Source: Pseudomonadota bacterium (GTDB lineage Bacteria > Pseudomonadota > Alphaproteobacteria > Rs-D84). From it: 64,000 bases of DNA. Under the pieces are notes generated by a model. That model was given only the letters and a program-made list of their open reading frames with translations. It was not told the origin of the DNA and searched no databases. The first letter of the stretch is position 1. Every line of letters begins with the position of its first letter. The stretch lies in contig JAEXCU010000009.1 of NCBI GenBank assembly GCA_023402015.1, positions 1 to 64,000 of the forward strand, written 5' to 3'. Positions 16,102 to 25,750 of the stretch are shown piece after piece. Both the position numbers and the translations under genes were made by a program.

Positions 16102-19086
16102 ATGCCTTTTGTAACTGACGAAGAGATTGTTTTTAATGCTAAGGATTTGGATTTATTAAATGGAAAGGCTTATTCTGCCGCCTTAGCGAAGGCTATTGAA
16201 AACGCACCCGAAAAAGGAACGTTTATTATCGGGCTATTTGGTGAATGGGGTATCGGTAAGTCCTCCATTATTAAGACCGTCCAAGACAGATTGAAAAAGG
16301 CACATAAAGAAAAAATTAAGGTTATAACGTATGACGCCTGGAAATATGTTGACGATAATTTTAGACGGACTTTTATCCTAGATATAAATGAACAGCTGGG
16401 CGTCCCTAAGAAACAGCAGGAAAAATTAAGACAAAAACTTTACACCGACACCATATGGGAAACCGCTAAGAAGGTCCTTTCTATTAGGAATATTGCAATA
16501 TTTGCAGGGAGTGTAGCGACAGCATTGGCAATATTGCATTGGGTATTTGGTATGAAATGGGATCTTGCAGGTGCTTTTGCTCTATTTGGAAACCTATCTC
16601 TTTCCTTTATGATATTTTGTATAAATACAATATTATTGTTATTTAGTGAAACAAAACAATCTATTCATACTCCGCTTTTGTTCTCGCCAGAACAATTTGA
16701 ACAAGAGTTTAAAAAGGCCTTAGAATATAGCAATAAACAGAAATACGATAAACTGGTAATTGTTATTGACAATATTGATCGGTGTAGTGCCGAATCCGCA
16801 TATAACCTGCTGACTAATATAAAAACCTTTATGGTTGAGCAAGACAATCTTATCTTTGTTATTCCAACAGATAATAAGTCATTGTGCGAACATTTCTCTA
16901 ATCGCTTTAATGGCGACTCAAAGAAGGCGTACGAATTTCTTAGAAAAATATTTAATTTAGAAATCCGAATTAAACCACTAGAAGGTACTGAACTATTCAA
17001 GTTTACGAATGATATAAATAAGAAGCATAAACTTGGGTTCTCATCTGACGCAGTTAGTATTATTGCTAACGAATATGCATCAAATCCAAGACGAATAAAA
17101 CAATTCTTCAATAATGCAATATCTGAAATAGATGTTCTTTCTGAAAGGCTGAAAGACCTATCTAAGCAGGAATTGGAATTAGCAAAGAATACCGTCTGTA
17201 AGCTTCTGATAATAAGAGACGAATGGCCTTGGTATTACGACCTTGTATTGCAGGCGCCTAATATGCTTTTAAAAAGCGAATATATATCAAACTCAAACCG
17301 TTTATATGGCATAGAGGGATTGCAATCATTCCTAAAATGCACAGCACCATTTAAATGCGTTGAAGAAGAACATTTATTAAGAAAAATCGTTTCCAATAAT
17401 TCTCATTTTGACGCTTTAAAGAAGTCTATTAAAGATTTAAATGATAAGGAAATTACAGATTTTGTTTCAAAAGATTCTGATAGCTTAACTCTTTTTGTTA
17501 AATATGCTTGCAGCCAGTTAAAAGAAAAGATAACTCAAAAGGTATGGCTGGAAGCCATTAACTTGTTTAGAGCTATATTGAGGACTAACAATATTAAAGA
17601 TTTATCTGAAAACCATAATTCTATGATACAAAGCGAAATAAAAGGCAGTATCCGAAAGATTATTGAAGGGTTGCCGACTGAAGAAACCGACAAGCTTATA
17701 AAATATATAAATCTTTTGAATCAACAGAGTAAGACTTATTTGTTTGTCGAAATTATGAATGAATATATAAAGCCAATGTTTGTCTCTGAAGGGGACGACG
17801 CAAAAGAAAAGAGAAACATTGACAAAAAAGTAGATAGTTTATTCAAAGCAATGGTTTTCGGTGTAAATGACACCTTTTTGTTCAAAAAATACCAAGATGT
17901 ATTTGCTGAATGGTACAAAACTAGCGAGATCGCTTTATATGATAATAAAATAAAAAATCCAGAATGTTTTATAAATGAAAGCTTTGTAAAACATTTAATG
18001 CAATCTCTGAGTTTCAAGGCTGACGAAGATTTTTACTATAAAGAACTGCTGTTTGTTCTGCCTTTATTCAAATTGAATGATTATTTAATTTCTGCATTGT
18101 TTGATAAAATAAACTCGCTGTACTCAGGGTATGCATGGGGTAAAAAATCAGAAACACTTGATACTATAGATAAAGTTTCACCAATGATTAAACTTATTAA
18201 ACCTACAAATATACCTGCAAGCTTAAATAAGTTCGTTGCAAATGTATTCAAAAGCCAAATTGTCTATATAAATTATTCCAATGAAAATAAATTCCTCAAA
18301 GACGAGCTGTCTAGTGACGCAGAGTATAAACAAGTAATTGACTTTATTTCAACGCTTTTTGGATTAGTTTTTGAAAGAGGTACAAAAGATAATGACACAG
18401 GCCTTGGTAATAAATTAAAACAATTTTATAACCAGTATTCTGCTGCTAGACCTGATTTAAAACCAATATTTTTAAACTCGCTAAAGGAAAATTTAACCTC
18501 TACAAATTGTATTATCACAAGGGTGTCTAGCCTTGTGTTTGGTTCCAATGTATTTAATGATGCGCATTTATATTTTGTTAAGTCAATGTCAGACTGGACA
18601 TATACTAACAATGGACAGTATGTCATTGGTGATGACGAATTAGCAGCTGAAATAAAAATTATAATTTCACAACTAGATGTTGTGGCAGAGCCAAGAAAAC
18701 AAGCCATACGAAAGTTTATAGACGAAATGTTAGAAAAACGCGAAACTGCGACTACTAAAGCTATATTATCTGACGTTAAGAATTTAGGTAAAGAAATTAT
18801 TATACATCTTCCAGATTCTGCAAAAAAACTAGTTCTGAGTAATATATACGAAAACTTAGAAAATTATGAAGATAACCAAGATATATTAGAAATGGTGGCC
18901 GAGAATGCCGACAAGCCAGTTATTTCTGAGTTAATGACCATAGTTATTAAAAAGGTTGTTATTGACGCAACAAGACAAACTGCAATAGATATCTATAAAA
19001 AGATACCACCTAAACAAGTTGCTGTTCGCGATCGAAATAAAATGAAACCCTGGATAGAAGAATCAAAATCAGAGGTTGTTAAATAA
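16102..19086 (+). CDS. KAP-family P-loop NTPase with membrane segments
   Basis: 994 residues. Walker A GLFGEWGIGKSSII near residue 45-58; two membrane segments inserted around 130-185 (IAIFAGSVATALAILHWVF; LSLSFMIFCINTILLLF); Walker B/KAP signature KLVIVIDNIDRCSAESAY near 215-232. This order is diagnostic of KAP NTPases, membrane-tethered ATPases often carried on mobile elements and in some defence loci. The long helical C-terminal part (330-994) is unassigned. Codon use differs from the neighbours (many AGA and CTA, AT-rich), consistent with horizontal transfer. Starts after AAAGAGACGTT; preceded by 180 bases without features. Confidence 0.85.
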   Translation: MPFVTDEEIVFNAKDLDLLNGKAYSAALAKAIENAPEKGTFIIGLFGEWGIGKSSIIKTVQDRLKKAHKEKIKVITYDAWKYVDDNFRRTFILDINEQLGVPKKQQEKLRQKLYTDTIWETAKKVLSIRNIAIFAGSVATALAILHWVFGMKWDLAGAFALFGNLSLSFMIFCINTILLLFSETKQSIHTPLLFSPEQFEQEFKKALEYSNKQKYDKLVIVIDNIDRCSAESAYNLLTNIKTFMVEQDNLIFVIPTDNKSLCEHFSNRFNGDSKKAYEFLRKIFNLEIRIKPLEGTELFKFTNDINKKHKLGFSSDAVSIIANEYASNPRRIKQFFNNAISEIDVLSERLKDLSKQELELAKNTVCKLLIIRDEWPWYYDLVLQAPNMLLKSEYISNSNRLYGIEGLQSFLKCTAPFKCVEEEHLLRKIVSNNSHFDALKKSIKDLNDKEITDFVSKDSDSLTLFVKYACSQLKEKITQKVWLEAINLFRAILRTNNIKDLSENHNSMIQSEIKGSIRKIIEGLPTEETDKLIKYINLLNQQSKTYLFVEIMNEYIKPMFVSEGDDAKEKRNIDKKVDSLFKAMVFGVNDTFLFKKYQDVFAEWYKTSEIALYDNKIKNPECFINESFVKHLMQSLSFKADEDFYYKELLFVLPLFKLNDYLISALFDKINSLYSGYAWGKKSETLDTIDKVSPMIKLIKPTNIPASLNKFVANVFKSQIVYINYSNENKFLKDELSSDAEYKQVIDFISTLFGLVFERGTKDNDTGLGNKLKQFYNQYSAARPDLKPIFLNSLKENLTSTNCIITRVSSLVFGSNVFNDAHLYFVKSMSDWTYTNNGQYVIGDDELAAEIKIIISQLDVVAEPRKQAIRKFIDEMLEKRETATTKAILSDVKNLGKEIIIHLPDSAKKLVLSNIYENLENYEDNQDILEMVAENADKPVISELMTIVIKKVVIDATRQTAIDIYKKIPPKQVAVRDRNKMKPWIEESKSEVVK

Positions 19087-19235
19087 GGCTTTAAATACTA
19101 TGCCGATTATTTCAGTTGCATTGTGGCAATGACCAAAATGGTCCCAAATAGTGGTATTTCCATGAAACATGAAATAAATTCCCTGTTGTATGTAATAAAC
19201 CGTAGAATCTTACTACACCGCCAGGACAATAAAAA

Positions 19236-19260
19236 CACCCCAGATAGGGGCGTTTTTTAT
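19236..19260 (+). terminator. Terminator-like hairpin after the island
   Basis: ACACCCC / GGGGCGT with one mismatch, then TTTTTT. The rest of 19087-19469 holds no supported gene; the tRNA-end look-alike at 19207-19226 is there. Confidence 0.55.
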
Positions 19261-19469
19261 TAATAATGTCCTGGCCGCGGCGGATGAATATATGTATTTA
19301 ATATTATGCCATAAATATGGTTGACATTTGCCAGACTTTCTTACAAAATTGGGTGCGTGAAAGGAGTTTCCTGGGCGTGTCTGTGAAAACAATAAACCCA
19401 ATAAATCCCTAAACAATTTGTATGTATCGCAGCGGATAAACGCGTGCTGACAAAGACGAGGTAAATTTT

Positions 19470-20366
19470 ATGCAAGATAACACAAAGGAATTGATAACAG
19501 TTGGTATTCCTGTTTATAATATGGAAAAATCCGTTCTGAATGCGATTCAAAGTGCGTTGGACCAGACATATGAAAACATTGAAATTTTGATTGTTAACGA
19601 CGGTTCAACCGATAATTCCATACAACTTATTCGTGAAAAAATAACTGACCCGCGTTTGCGTATTTATGAACGTGAAAAAAATGGTGGCGTTTGCGCCGCT
19701 ATGCGCGATTTGGTGGAACAGGCACGTGGAACATACATTTGTTTCCTGGATGCAGATGACACAATGATGCCAACGCGCGTGGAAAAACAATATAATGCCA
19801 TAAAATCTGCCGAAGTTCGTTATCCAGACAGAATGGTTGCCAGTTTTTGCGGTTCATTGGTCAATGATATTACAAACAACCGCAGTTATAAAATTAATCC
19901 GCGCCAGTTGTTTAAAAAAGATTTTGGCGGCGGCACAGGGCATTCCATGTATCGGATTGCAGATTTGAAAAAGTTGGGTAATTTTGATATGCGCTTTTCC
20001 AGATCAGCTGACGGAATGATGTGCGTTACATTTTTAATGAACAATGGCTTTTATGCCATGGTTGAAGAACCACTGTTGGTATATAACTTTGTATGGGATA
20101 AAACCAAAATAAACATTGCGGGCGCAGATTCACGTGTTTTCAGTGAAGTTATCAAAGAAATTTCCGCGGAAAATCCACAAAATGTTTATTTGCGCCGTTT
20201 TTGTGCGTTGCCAATCCTGGAAAGTTATACACATACACACTTTGAATTATTTGGAATCAAATGGCTGCGCATATTGTCAATTCGCCACAAAGACGCGGGC
20301 AGAAAACACATTCTGCGGTTATTTGGATTCATCCCATTAATGCGTATCAAGAGAATAGAGGACTAA
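19470..20366 (+). CDS. Glycosyltransferase family 2
   Basis: 298 residues. N-terminal GT-A domain: ITVGIPVYNMEKSVLNAIQS, ILIVNDGSTDNS, and the metal-binding DADD in YICFLDADDTMMP (around 90-100). The C-terminal half is typical of surface polysaccharide transferases. First gene of a four-gene operon with 1-15 base gaps that continues with sugar-nucleotide enzymes, so it likely adds a sugar in O-antigen or capsule synthesis at the inner membrane. Confidence 0.88.
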   Translation: MQDNTKELITVGIPVYNMEKSVLNAIQSALDQTYENIEILIVNDGSTDNSIQLIREKITDPRLRIYEREKNGGVCAAMRDLVEQARGTYICFLDADDTMMPTRVEKQYNAIKSAEVRYPDRMVASFCGSLVNDITNNRSYKINPRQLFKKDFGGGTGHSMYRIADLKKLGNFDMRFSRSADGMMCVTFLMNNGFYAMVEEPLLVYNFVWDKTKINIAGADSRVFSEVIKEISAENPQNVYLRRFCALPILESYTHTHFELFGIKWLRILSIRHKDAGRKHILRLFGFIPLMRIKRIED

Positions 20367-20367
20367 C

Positions 20368-21393
20368 ATGATAAACGATTATAAAGACAAAGTTTTGGTT
20401 ATTACCGGTGGTTCTGGCAGTTTTGGTCAAACAATGTTGCGCCACTTTTTGAAGACAAACATTTCCGAAATTCGTATATTTTCGCGTGATGAAGAAAAGC
20501 ATGACAGAATGCGTCATATTTACGACGACCCGCGAATCAAATATTATATTGGCGACGTTCGCGATGCGGCCAGTTGTGAAAATGTGTTGTTGGGTGCGGA
20601 TTTATGTTTTCATGCGGCGGCATTAAAAGAAGTGCCCAGTTGCGAATTCTGGCCGATGGAGGCTGTTCGCACAAACATCATTGGTTCGGACAATATTATC
20701 AATGCGTGTGTCAAGAATGAAGTATCGCGTCTGGTGGTGCTGTCCACGGACAAGGCGGTATATCCGATTAATGCAATGGGCGAAACCAAGGCGTTAATGG
20801 AAAAGTTAATGATTGCAAAATCGCGCAATATTGATTCCAACAAAACAATCGTTTGTGGAACACGTTATGGTAATGTTATGGCGTCGCGTGGTTCGGTTAT
20901 TCCGTTGTTTGTCAAACAGTGCAAAGAAAACCTGCCAATGACAATTACTGACCCGAATATGACACGCTTTTTAATGTCGTTGGATGAAAGTGTGGATTTG
21001 GTATTGTTCGCATTTCAGAATGCCCGCAATGGCGATCGCTTTGTTCAAAAGGCACCGGCATCCACAATTATGGATTTGGCGTTGGCAATTCAGAAACTGT
21101 TTGGTGCAAAGAACGAAATAAAAATTATCGGTGCACGTCATGGTGAAAAATTGCACGAAACACTGGTCGGACGTGAAGATATGGCCAAGGCCGAAGATAT
21201 GGGCAAGTTTTTCAGAATTCCGGCCGATAATCGCGACCTGAATTATGACAATTATCTGTCCAATGGCGAAGAAATAATCAACCGCACGGATGATTATACG
21301 TCTGAAAATACACATCGTCTGACGGTTGATGAAATCATTGAAAAACTGCTGACATTGGATTACATCAAACAGGAATTAAACAGCCAAGAATAA
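20368..21393 (+). CDS. UDP-GlcNAc 4,6-dehydratase/5-epimerase-like SDR (CapE/FnlA/WbjB type)
   Basis: 341 residues. Extended SDR with the N-terminal nucleotide motif ITGGSGSFGQTML, the LCFHAAALKEVPSCE block, VLSTDKAVYPINAMGETKALMEK (the catalytic Tyr is replaced by Met in YxxxK-like MGETK, as is typical of this dehydratase class), and the ending TSENTHRLTVDEI. This matches the first enzyme of UDP-L-FucNAc/QuiNAc pathways. The next gene supplies the reductase. Starts one base after the glycosyltransferase. Confidence 0.85.
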   Translation: MINDYKDKVLVITGGSGSFGQTMLRHFLKTNISEIRIFSRDEEKHDRMRHIYDDPRIKYYIGDVRDAASCENVLLGADLCFHAAALKEVPSCEFWPMEAVRTNIIGSDNIINACVKNEVSRLVVLSTDKAVYPINAMGETKALMEKLMIAKSRNIDSNKTIVCGTRYGNVMASRGSVIPLFVKQCKENLPMTITDPNMTRFLMSLDESVDLVLFAFQNARNGDRFVQKAPASTIMDLALAIQKLFGAKNEIKIIGARHGEKLHETLVGREDMAKAEDMGKFFRIPADNRDLNYDNYLSNGEEIINRTDDYTSENTHRLTVDEIIEKLLTLDYIKQELNSQE

Positions 21394-21408
21394 ATAAAGG
21401 GCACCGCG

Positions 21409-22224
21409 ATGAAAATTGCAATTCTGGGTATTAACGGCATGTTGGGAACGGCAATGATGGAAAAATTTCGCGCCGCAGGTTTACCGGCGGATGGGTTTGC
21501 CCGTCAAGATTTGGACGCGGAAAATCCGAATTTGTCTGTTCTGAAAAATTATAACTATGTCGTTAATTGTATTGGAATTATCAAGCCATATATACACGAT
21601 AATAACGCGCCAGAGGTTCTGCGTGCCATTCGTGTAAATGCGGAATTTCCATATGCATTGGCCAAATTGGATTCTAAAATAATCCAGATTGCAACCGATT
21701 GTGTTTGGGACGGCGCACGTGGTAAATACACGGAAAGCGATTTGCACAATGCCACAGACGTTTACGGAAAAACGAAAAGCCTGGGAGAGGTTCCGGCGGA
21801 TAATTTCCTGAACCTGCGTTGTTCAATTATCGGCCGTGAACAAAAGAATTTCCTGTCATTATTGGAATGGTTCTTGCACCAACCCCACGGCGCAAAATTA
21901 AACGGTTTCCGTAATCATTTATGGAATGGCCTGACCACGGATGCATTTGCAGACATCTGCATTGGTCTGATTGGTAATAATGCATGGTTTAATGGATTGC
22001 AGCACATCGTTCCATCTGATATTGTGTCCAAGGCTCAGATGCTGCGCATTTTTGCGGAACATTTCAATCGTGGTGATATTCAAATCACCGATATTGATGC
22101 CGCGATTGGTATTGACCGCACACTGGCGACAAATAATTCCCAACGCAATACCGAACTGTGGCGCGCCGGCGGATATAACCAAATACCATCGGTTGCGGAA
22201 ATGATTAAACAAATACAGAGATAA
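21409..22224 (+). CDS. dTDP-4-dehydrorhamnose reductase-like SDR (FnlB-type)
   Basis: 271 residues. RmlD-like Rossmann protein: KIAILGINGMLGTAM, VVNCIGIIKP, IQIATDCVWDGARGKYTE, and catalytic YGKTKSLGEV. In FucNAc/QuiNAc clusters this enzyme reduces the 4-keto sugar made by the preceding dehydratase. Its position directly after the CapE/FnlA-like gene supports that role over rhamnose synthesis. Confidence 0.82.
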   Translation: MKIAILGINGMLGTAMMEKFRAAGLPADGFARQDLDAENPNLSVLKNYNYVVNCIGIIKPYIHDNNAPEVLRAIRVNAEFPYALAKLDSKIIQIATDCVWDGARGKYTESDLHNATDVYGKTKSLGEVPADNFLNLRCSIIGREQKNFLSLLEWFLHQPHGAKLNGFRNHLWNGLTTDAFADICIGLIGNNAWFNGLQHIVPSDIVSKAQMLRIFAEHFNRGDIQITDIDAAIGIDRTLATNNSQRNTELWRAGGYNQIPSVAEMIKQIQR

Positions 22225-22225
22225 G

Positions 22226-23755
22226 ATGAAATTTATTCGTAAATTTTTCAAGAAAAAGTATTTCTTATCCGCGGTTTTGGCAATTAAAGACGAAGCGTCT
22301 TATGTAAAAGAATGGTTGGATTATCACCAATTGGTTGGTGTTGACCATTTTTATATTTATGATAATGGGTCAACGGATAATTTGGTGGATGTATTGCAAC
22401 CATACATAGATTCCGGGGTGGTGTCATATAAATATTGGCCCGGTTTGGCCCAGCAAAGAAATGAATATAACGATTGTCTGAAAAATCACGGCCATGAAAC
22501 CCAATGGTTGGCGGTGATAGACACAGATGAATTCATCGTGCCAAAAAACGCAGACAATATTCGTGATTTTTTGAAAAATGCGCCGGATGATTGTGCCCAG
22601 ATTTATATCGGTTATAACAATTTCGGGTCCAGTAATCGTCTGGACCGGCCAAACTATGTCGGCGGTGTATTGGACAGTTTTTTGTGGCGCGCAAATGGAT
22701 GCAGTGAACGTTTTTTACAGGATTGGCCATGGCCGGATTTAGGTAAAAGCATTGTTCGCCCAGATTTGGTGGAAACTTTGGACATTCATTTTCATATTCT
22801 GAAAAAGGGTGCGCGGACATATACCTGTAAATTTGTGCCATATGATTTGGAAAACCGCAATCAGGAAAATACTTTGCCACGCGATGCAATTGTAATAAAT
22901 CATTATGCGGTTAAATCGCGCGCAGAATTTTTCAATATGCGGGCAAAACGCGGATTCGGCACCAGTATTCACGCTAAACATGACCAAGCGTTTTTTGATA
23001 TGCGTGATACAAATGATATTTATGACGATTATGTTGTCAGATTGATTCACGCAAAAAAATTCCCAAAACCTGTCATTCATCCGGAATCTGTTTTGGCGCA
23101 TAAATACCTGGACGGGTTAAACGGTTGTGAAATCGGCGCCAGTCCGGAAAATCCATTTAATATTGGTGGCGGTGCATATTGTAATATTGATATTCCCGCC
23201 ACCGATCGCCAGGCACATAATGCATATTACCACAGCGGTTTTTCAGTTAATATAATTGCAGACGGCACAAATTTACCATTCAAAGATAACACACTGGATT
23301 ATGTTTTATCGTCGCATGTTATTGAACATTTCTTTGACCCGATTGCGGCCATACAAGAATGGTTGCGTGTAATTCGTCCGGGCGGGTACGTTTTTATGAT
23401 TGCCCCGCACCAGGACAGAATTTATGATAAATTGCGTCCCACAACACCGATTCCAGAATTAATTCAACGTCATGATGGAATATTGACCCGTGCAAATTAT
23501 ATTGTTCGTGCAAACCCAGAATATGAAAAAATTGGTCAGCCGGGCGCCGCGCATTCCAGACCAGATTTTATAAAAATCAGCGACACTGTTCCACGCCATT
23601 ATATGCGTCTGGACGATGACCCGCGTCATCATTTAACGGTGTGGAATTACGATAATATGTTGGAATTGTGCCGTAATCGCGGTTGGAATGTACAATATTC
23701 AAATCCGGTTGACGATAAATTGGGTAATGGTTTCGTTGTTATTTTAACAAAATAA
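22226..23755 (+). CDS. Fusion of GT92-like glycosyltransferase and SAM methyltransferase
   Basis: 509 residues, start one base after the previous stop. Residues 1-280 are a DUF23/GT92-like glycosyltransferase: LSAVLAIKDEASYVKEWLDYH, YIYDNGSTDN, WLAVIDTDEFIVP. Residues 290-509 are a class I SAM-dependent methyltransferase of the Methyltransf_11 type: DGTNLPFKDNTLDYVLSSHVIEH and WLRVIRPGGYVFMIAP. The join suggests one protein that adds and then methylates a sugar, or caps a chain. Last gene of the surface-sugar operon; no terminator is obvious after it. Confidence 0.85.
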   Translation: MKFIRKFFKKKYFLSAVLAIKDEASYVKEWLDYHQLVGVDHFYIYDNGSTDNLVDVLQPYIDSGVVSYKYWPGLAQQRNEYNDCLKNHGHETQWLAVIDTDEFIVPKNADNIRDFLKNAPDDCAQIYIGYNNFGSSNRLDRPNYVGGVLDSFLWRANGCSERFLQDWPWPDLGKSIVRPDLVETLDIHFHILKKGARTYTCKFVPYDLENRNQENTLPRDAIVINHYAVKSRAEFFNMRAKRGFGTSIHAKHDQAFFDMRDTNDIYDDYVVRLIHAKKFPKPVIHPESVLAHKYLDGLNGCEIGASPENPFNIGGGAYCNIDIPATDRQAHNAYYHSGFSVNIIADGTNLPFKDNTLDYVLSSHVIEHFFDPIAAIQEWLRVIRPGGYVFMIAPHQDRIYDKLRPTTPIPELIQRHDGILTRANYIVRANPEYEKIGQPGAAHSRPDFIKISDTVPRHYMRLDDDPRHHLTVWNYDNMLELCRNRGWNVQYSNPVDDKLGNGFVVILTK

Positions 23756-24253
23756 TTATTCACTGAATCCCCGTACAATCCATTCAAAACCCGCGGGTTT
23801 CCATTCCAGATAACCATTATGCGCAACAATAAATGTTGTTTTGGTTTTTGAACCAGATTTAATACCAAATGTACACGCACCATTATTGGATGATGTTGTA
23901 AAAACAGAACTGACACCGCACGCATAATTTGTATTTTGCATTGGAACCGGCATGGTAATTGTTGCATCCAGTGCGCCAGATACATATCCACCTTGTTCAA
24001 CCCACCCAGAATTATATTTGCGGTACCATGTATTACCATTTGCTGTGGATGGAATCTGGGATGCGATAACATTGTCCACCTGACTTAAATCGGGCAGTTC
24101 GCTTTTTTTTGCCAATACTGTGCCGCCGGCGGTTTGGCCGTCGTGTACACGCAGTGTGTTATTGGTTGTATCCACGGTTATTTCCCCGCACGCGCCCGTG
24201 AATGTTTCATGGTTTGCGGCGGTGCCACGACGAAACTGAATTTGCCGGGACAT
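23756..24253 (-). CDS. Mtd-N-domain (tail-fibre-like) protein
   Basis: 165 residues from ATG 24253 (AAAGGAGAT upstream). The first 60 residues match the N-terminal domain of phage tail tropism determinants: IQFRRGTAANHETFTGACGE, then VHDGQTAGGTVLAKKSEL. The remainder is a small beta-rich domain with three cysteines that I do not recognise. It overlaps the operon end of the opposite strand by nothing (adjacent stops). A single phage-like module without other phage genes nearby, so a domesticated or surface-adhesin role is possible. Confidence 0.7.
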   Translation of the reverse strand: MSRQIQFRRGTAANHETFTGACGEITVDTTNNTLRVHDGQTAGGTVLAKKSELPDLSQVDNVIASQIPSTANGNTWYRKYNSGWVEQGGYVSGALDATITMPVPMQNTNYACGVSSVFTTSSNNGACTFGIKSGSKTKTTFIVAHNGYLEWKPAGFEWIVRGFSE

Positions 24254-24273
24254 TCTATCTCCTTTGGTTAAAA

Positions 24274-24299
24274 ATAAAAAAAACCGCCCAGTGGGCGGC
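24274..24299 (-). terminator. Terminator of the mla/pqiC operon
   Basis: On the reverse strand CCGCCCACTGGGCGG is followed by eight or more T. It lies between pqiC-like gene and the Mtd-N gene. Confidence 0.8.
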
Positions 24300-24368
24300 A
24301 AAATTCATAAAATTTCTGTTATCAGAATGATGTAATTATACCATAAAAAACAACGAAAAACAACAAAA

Positions 24369-24977
24369 TTATTTCAATTCTGAAAGTGTGTCTGCAATTT
24401 TGTATGACAATTTGGCAATCAGTTTGCTGTACGTGTCAACAATTGCGTCATAGTCCGGACGATTGCTTGCGATGTTTTCAGGTGTGGCGGCGGTGAAAGT
24501 GTTCTTTTTCTGAACCAATGCATCACCGCGCGAATCACTGATTGTCCACCACGCAGATACAGTTATTTTCCCGTCTGATTCTGTTTCAAAACGTACAAAA
24601 TCAACTGATACGATGTATTTTGCATTTCTTTTAATCCCGCCATGACCCGGTCGTGCGGCAATATTGCGCGCATACGCATTCATGTTTTCAGACATAATAA
24701 CGGGCAGGGCGGTGTTTAATTCTTCTATCCAGCGGTCAAATTCGGCCACATTTAAAACGGTTGAACCGGATTGACGTATAACAATTTGTGGACGGTCCAC
24801 TGATTGTGGTACAGATGCATAATCAATTGCCACGTTTGTTGTGGTTGCCGGGCCGCGTGTTTGTGATACATTCGGCGAATACAATCCATAAAAACGTGCG
24901 GGTTGTGATGCGCTGTGCGGCATACAACCGGCCAGTGCCATGCATGCGAAAATTGTGATTAAAATTTTATTACGCAT
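24369..24977 (-). CDS. PqiC-type ABC transport auxiliary lipoprotein
   Basis: 202 residues. Lipoprotein signal with lipobox LAGC (MRNKILITIFACMALAGC). The body matches the ABC-type transport auxiliary lipoprotein family: RFYGLYSP, IVIRQSGSTVLNVAEFDRWIEEL, and LSYKIADTLSEL near the end. It is expected at the outer membrane, receiving lipid from the MCE protein encoded just upstream, whose stop overlaps its start. Confidence 0.82.
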   Translation of the reverse strand: MRNKILITIFACMALAGCMPHSASQPARFYGLYSPNVSQTRGPATTTNVAIDYASVPQSVDRPQIVIRQSGSTVLNVAEFDRWIEELNTALPVIMSENMNAYARNIAARPGHGGIKRNAKYIVSVDFVRFETESDGKITVSAWWTISDSRGDALVQKKNTFTAATPENIASNRPDYDAIVDTYSKLIAKLSYKIADTLSELK

Positions 24978-25750
24978 TAATATCCTCCTTTGCCTTTTAA
25001 TAATGCCTCGGGATGCCGTTCCAAATAATCGCTGAGTCTGGATACAGACTGGGCGGCATTACTGACATCGCGAATCATTTTGTTTAAATCAATCATGGTT
25101 GTGGAAAATGGATCGTTAATTGCATCAATCAAACGGTTAATGCTGGAAACCGCTGCTGTGGATTGACGCATTAAATCCGGGATTTGATTATTTAAATTTT
25201 GCAACAAAGAATTCGTGTTTTCAGAAATTTCCTGAAATGGTATCTTTTGCAAATTTTGCGACAGTTCATCAAACATTGACGGCACTGTTGGAATTTCCGG
25301 TTCCAAAATACCATATTTTTCCGCAATAAATTTTGACGGGTATTGCGGATAGAAATCCAGTTCTATCATCATTTGACCGGTTAAAACACTTTGGCTTTGC
25401 AGTTTTCCTTTTAAACCGTGTGCAACCAAATCTTGCAAGAAATTTTCCATAGACACCTTGGCCCCTTCGCTGGACATTGCCTTGGGGTCAAATTTAATAT
25501 AAACGGGAATGATGATTTTCGCATCACTGTTGGGCAGTAATTGAATCTTTTCAACTTTGCCCACCGGCACACCGCGAAAATAAACCTGGGAACCAACGTT
25601 CAGGCCGTTAACCGAACTTTCAAAAAATAATACCGGTGTCGTTTGCGTACGTACCAATTTACCGCCAAAAAAGAACAGCAGTGAAAATATAATCAGCAAC
25701 GCCCCACCAATTAAAAATGCACCAACCAGGCGTTTGTTTGGTTTTAACAT
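24977..25750 (-). CDS. mlaD: MlaD/MCE-domain lipid transport protein
   Basis: 257 residues. One N-terminal membrane helix (VGAFLIGGALLIIFSLLFFFG) followed by a single MCE domain (FFESSVNGLNVGSQVYFRGVPVGKV) and a long helical C-terminal region. Such hexameric periplasmic proteins carry phospholipids between membranes. The C-terminal extension and the PqiC-like partner resemble the alphaproteobacterial Mla/Pqi hybrid type rather than E. coli MlaD. Overlaps mlaF by 7 bases. Confidence 0.9.
   Translation of the reverse strand: MLKPNKRLVGAFLIGGALLIIFSLLFFFGGKLVRTQTTPVLFFESSVNGLNVGSQVYFRGVPVGKVEKIQLLPNSDAKIIIPVYIKFDPKAMSSEGAKVSMENFLQDLVAHGLKGKLQSQSVLTGQMMIELDFYPQYPSKFIAEKYGILEPEIPTVPSMFDELSQNLQKIPFQEISENTNSLLQNLNNQIPDLMRQSTAAVSSINRLIDAINDPFSTTMIDLNKMIRDVSNAAQSVSRLSDYLERHPEALLKGKGGY

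Noticed and set aside
23756..24253. Diversity-generating retroelement target
   Set aside because: No reverse transcriptase, template repeat or adenine-biased variable region was found in the window.
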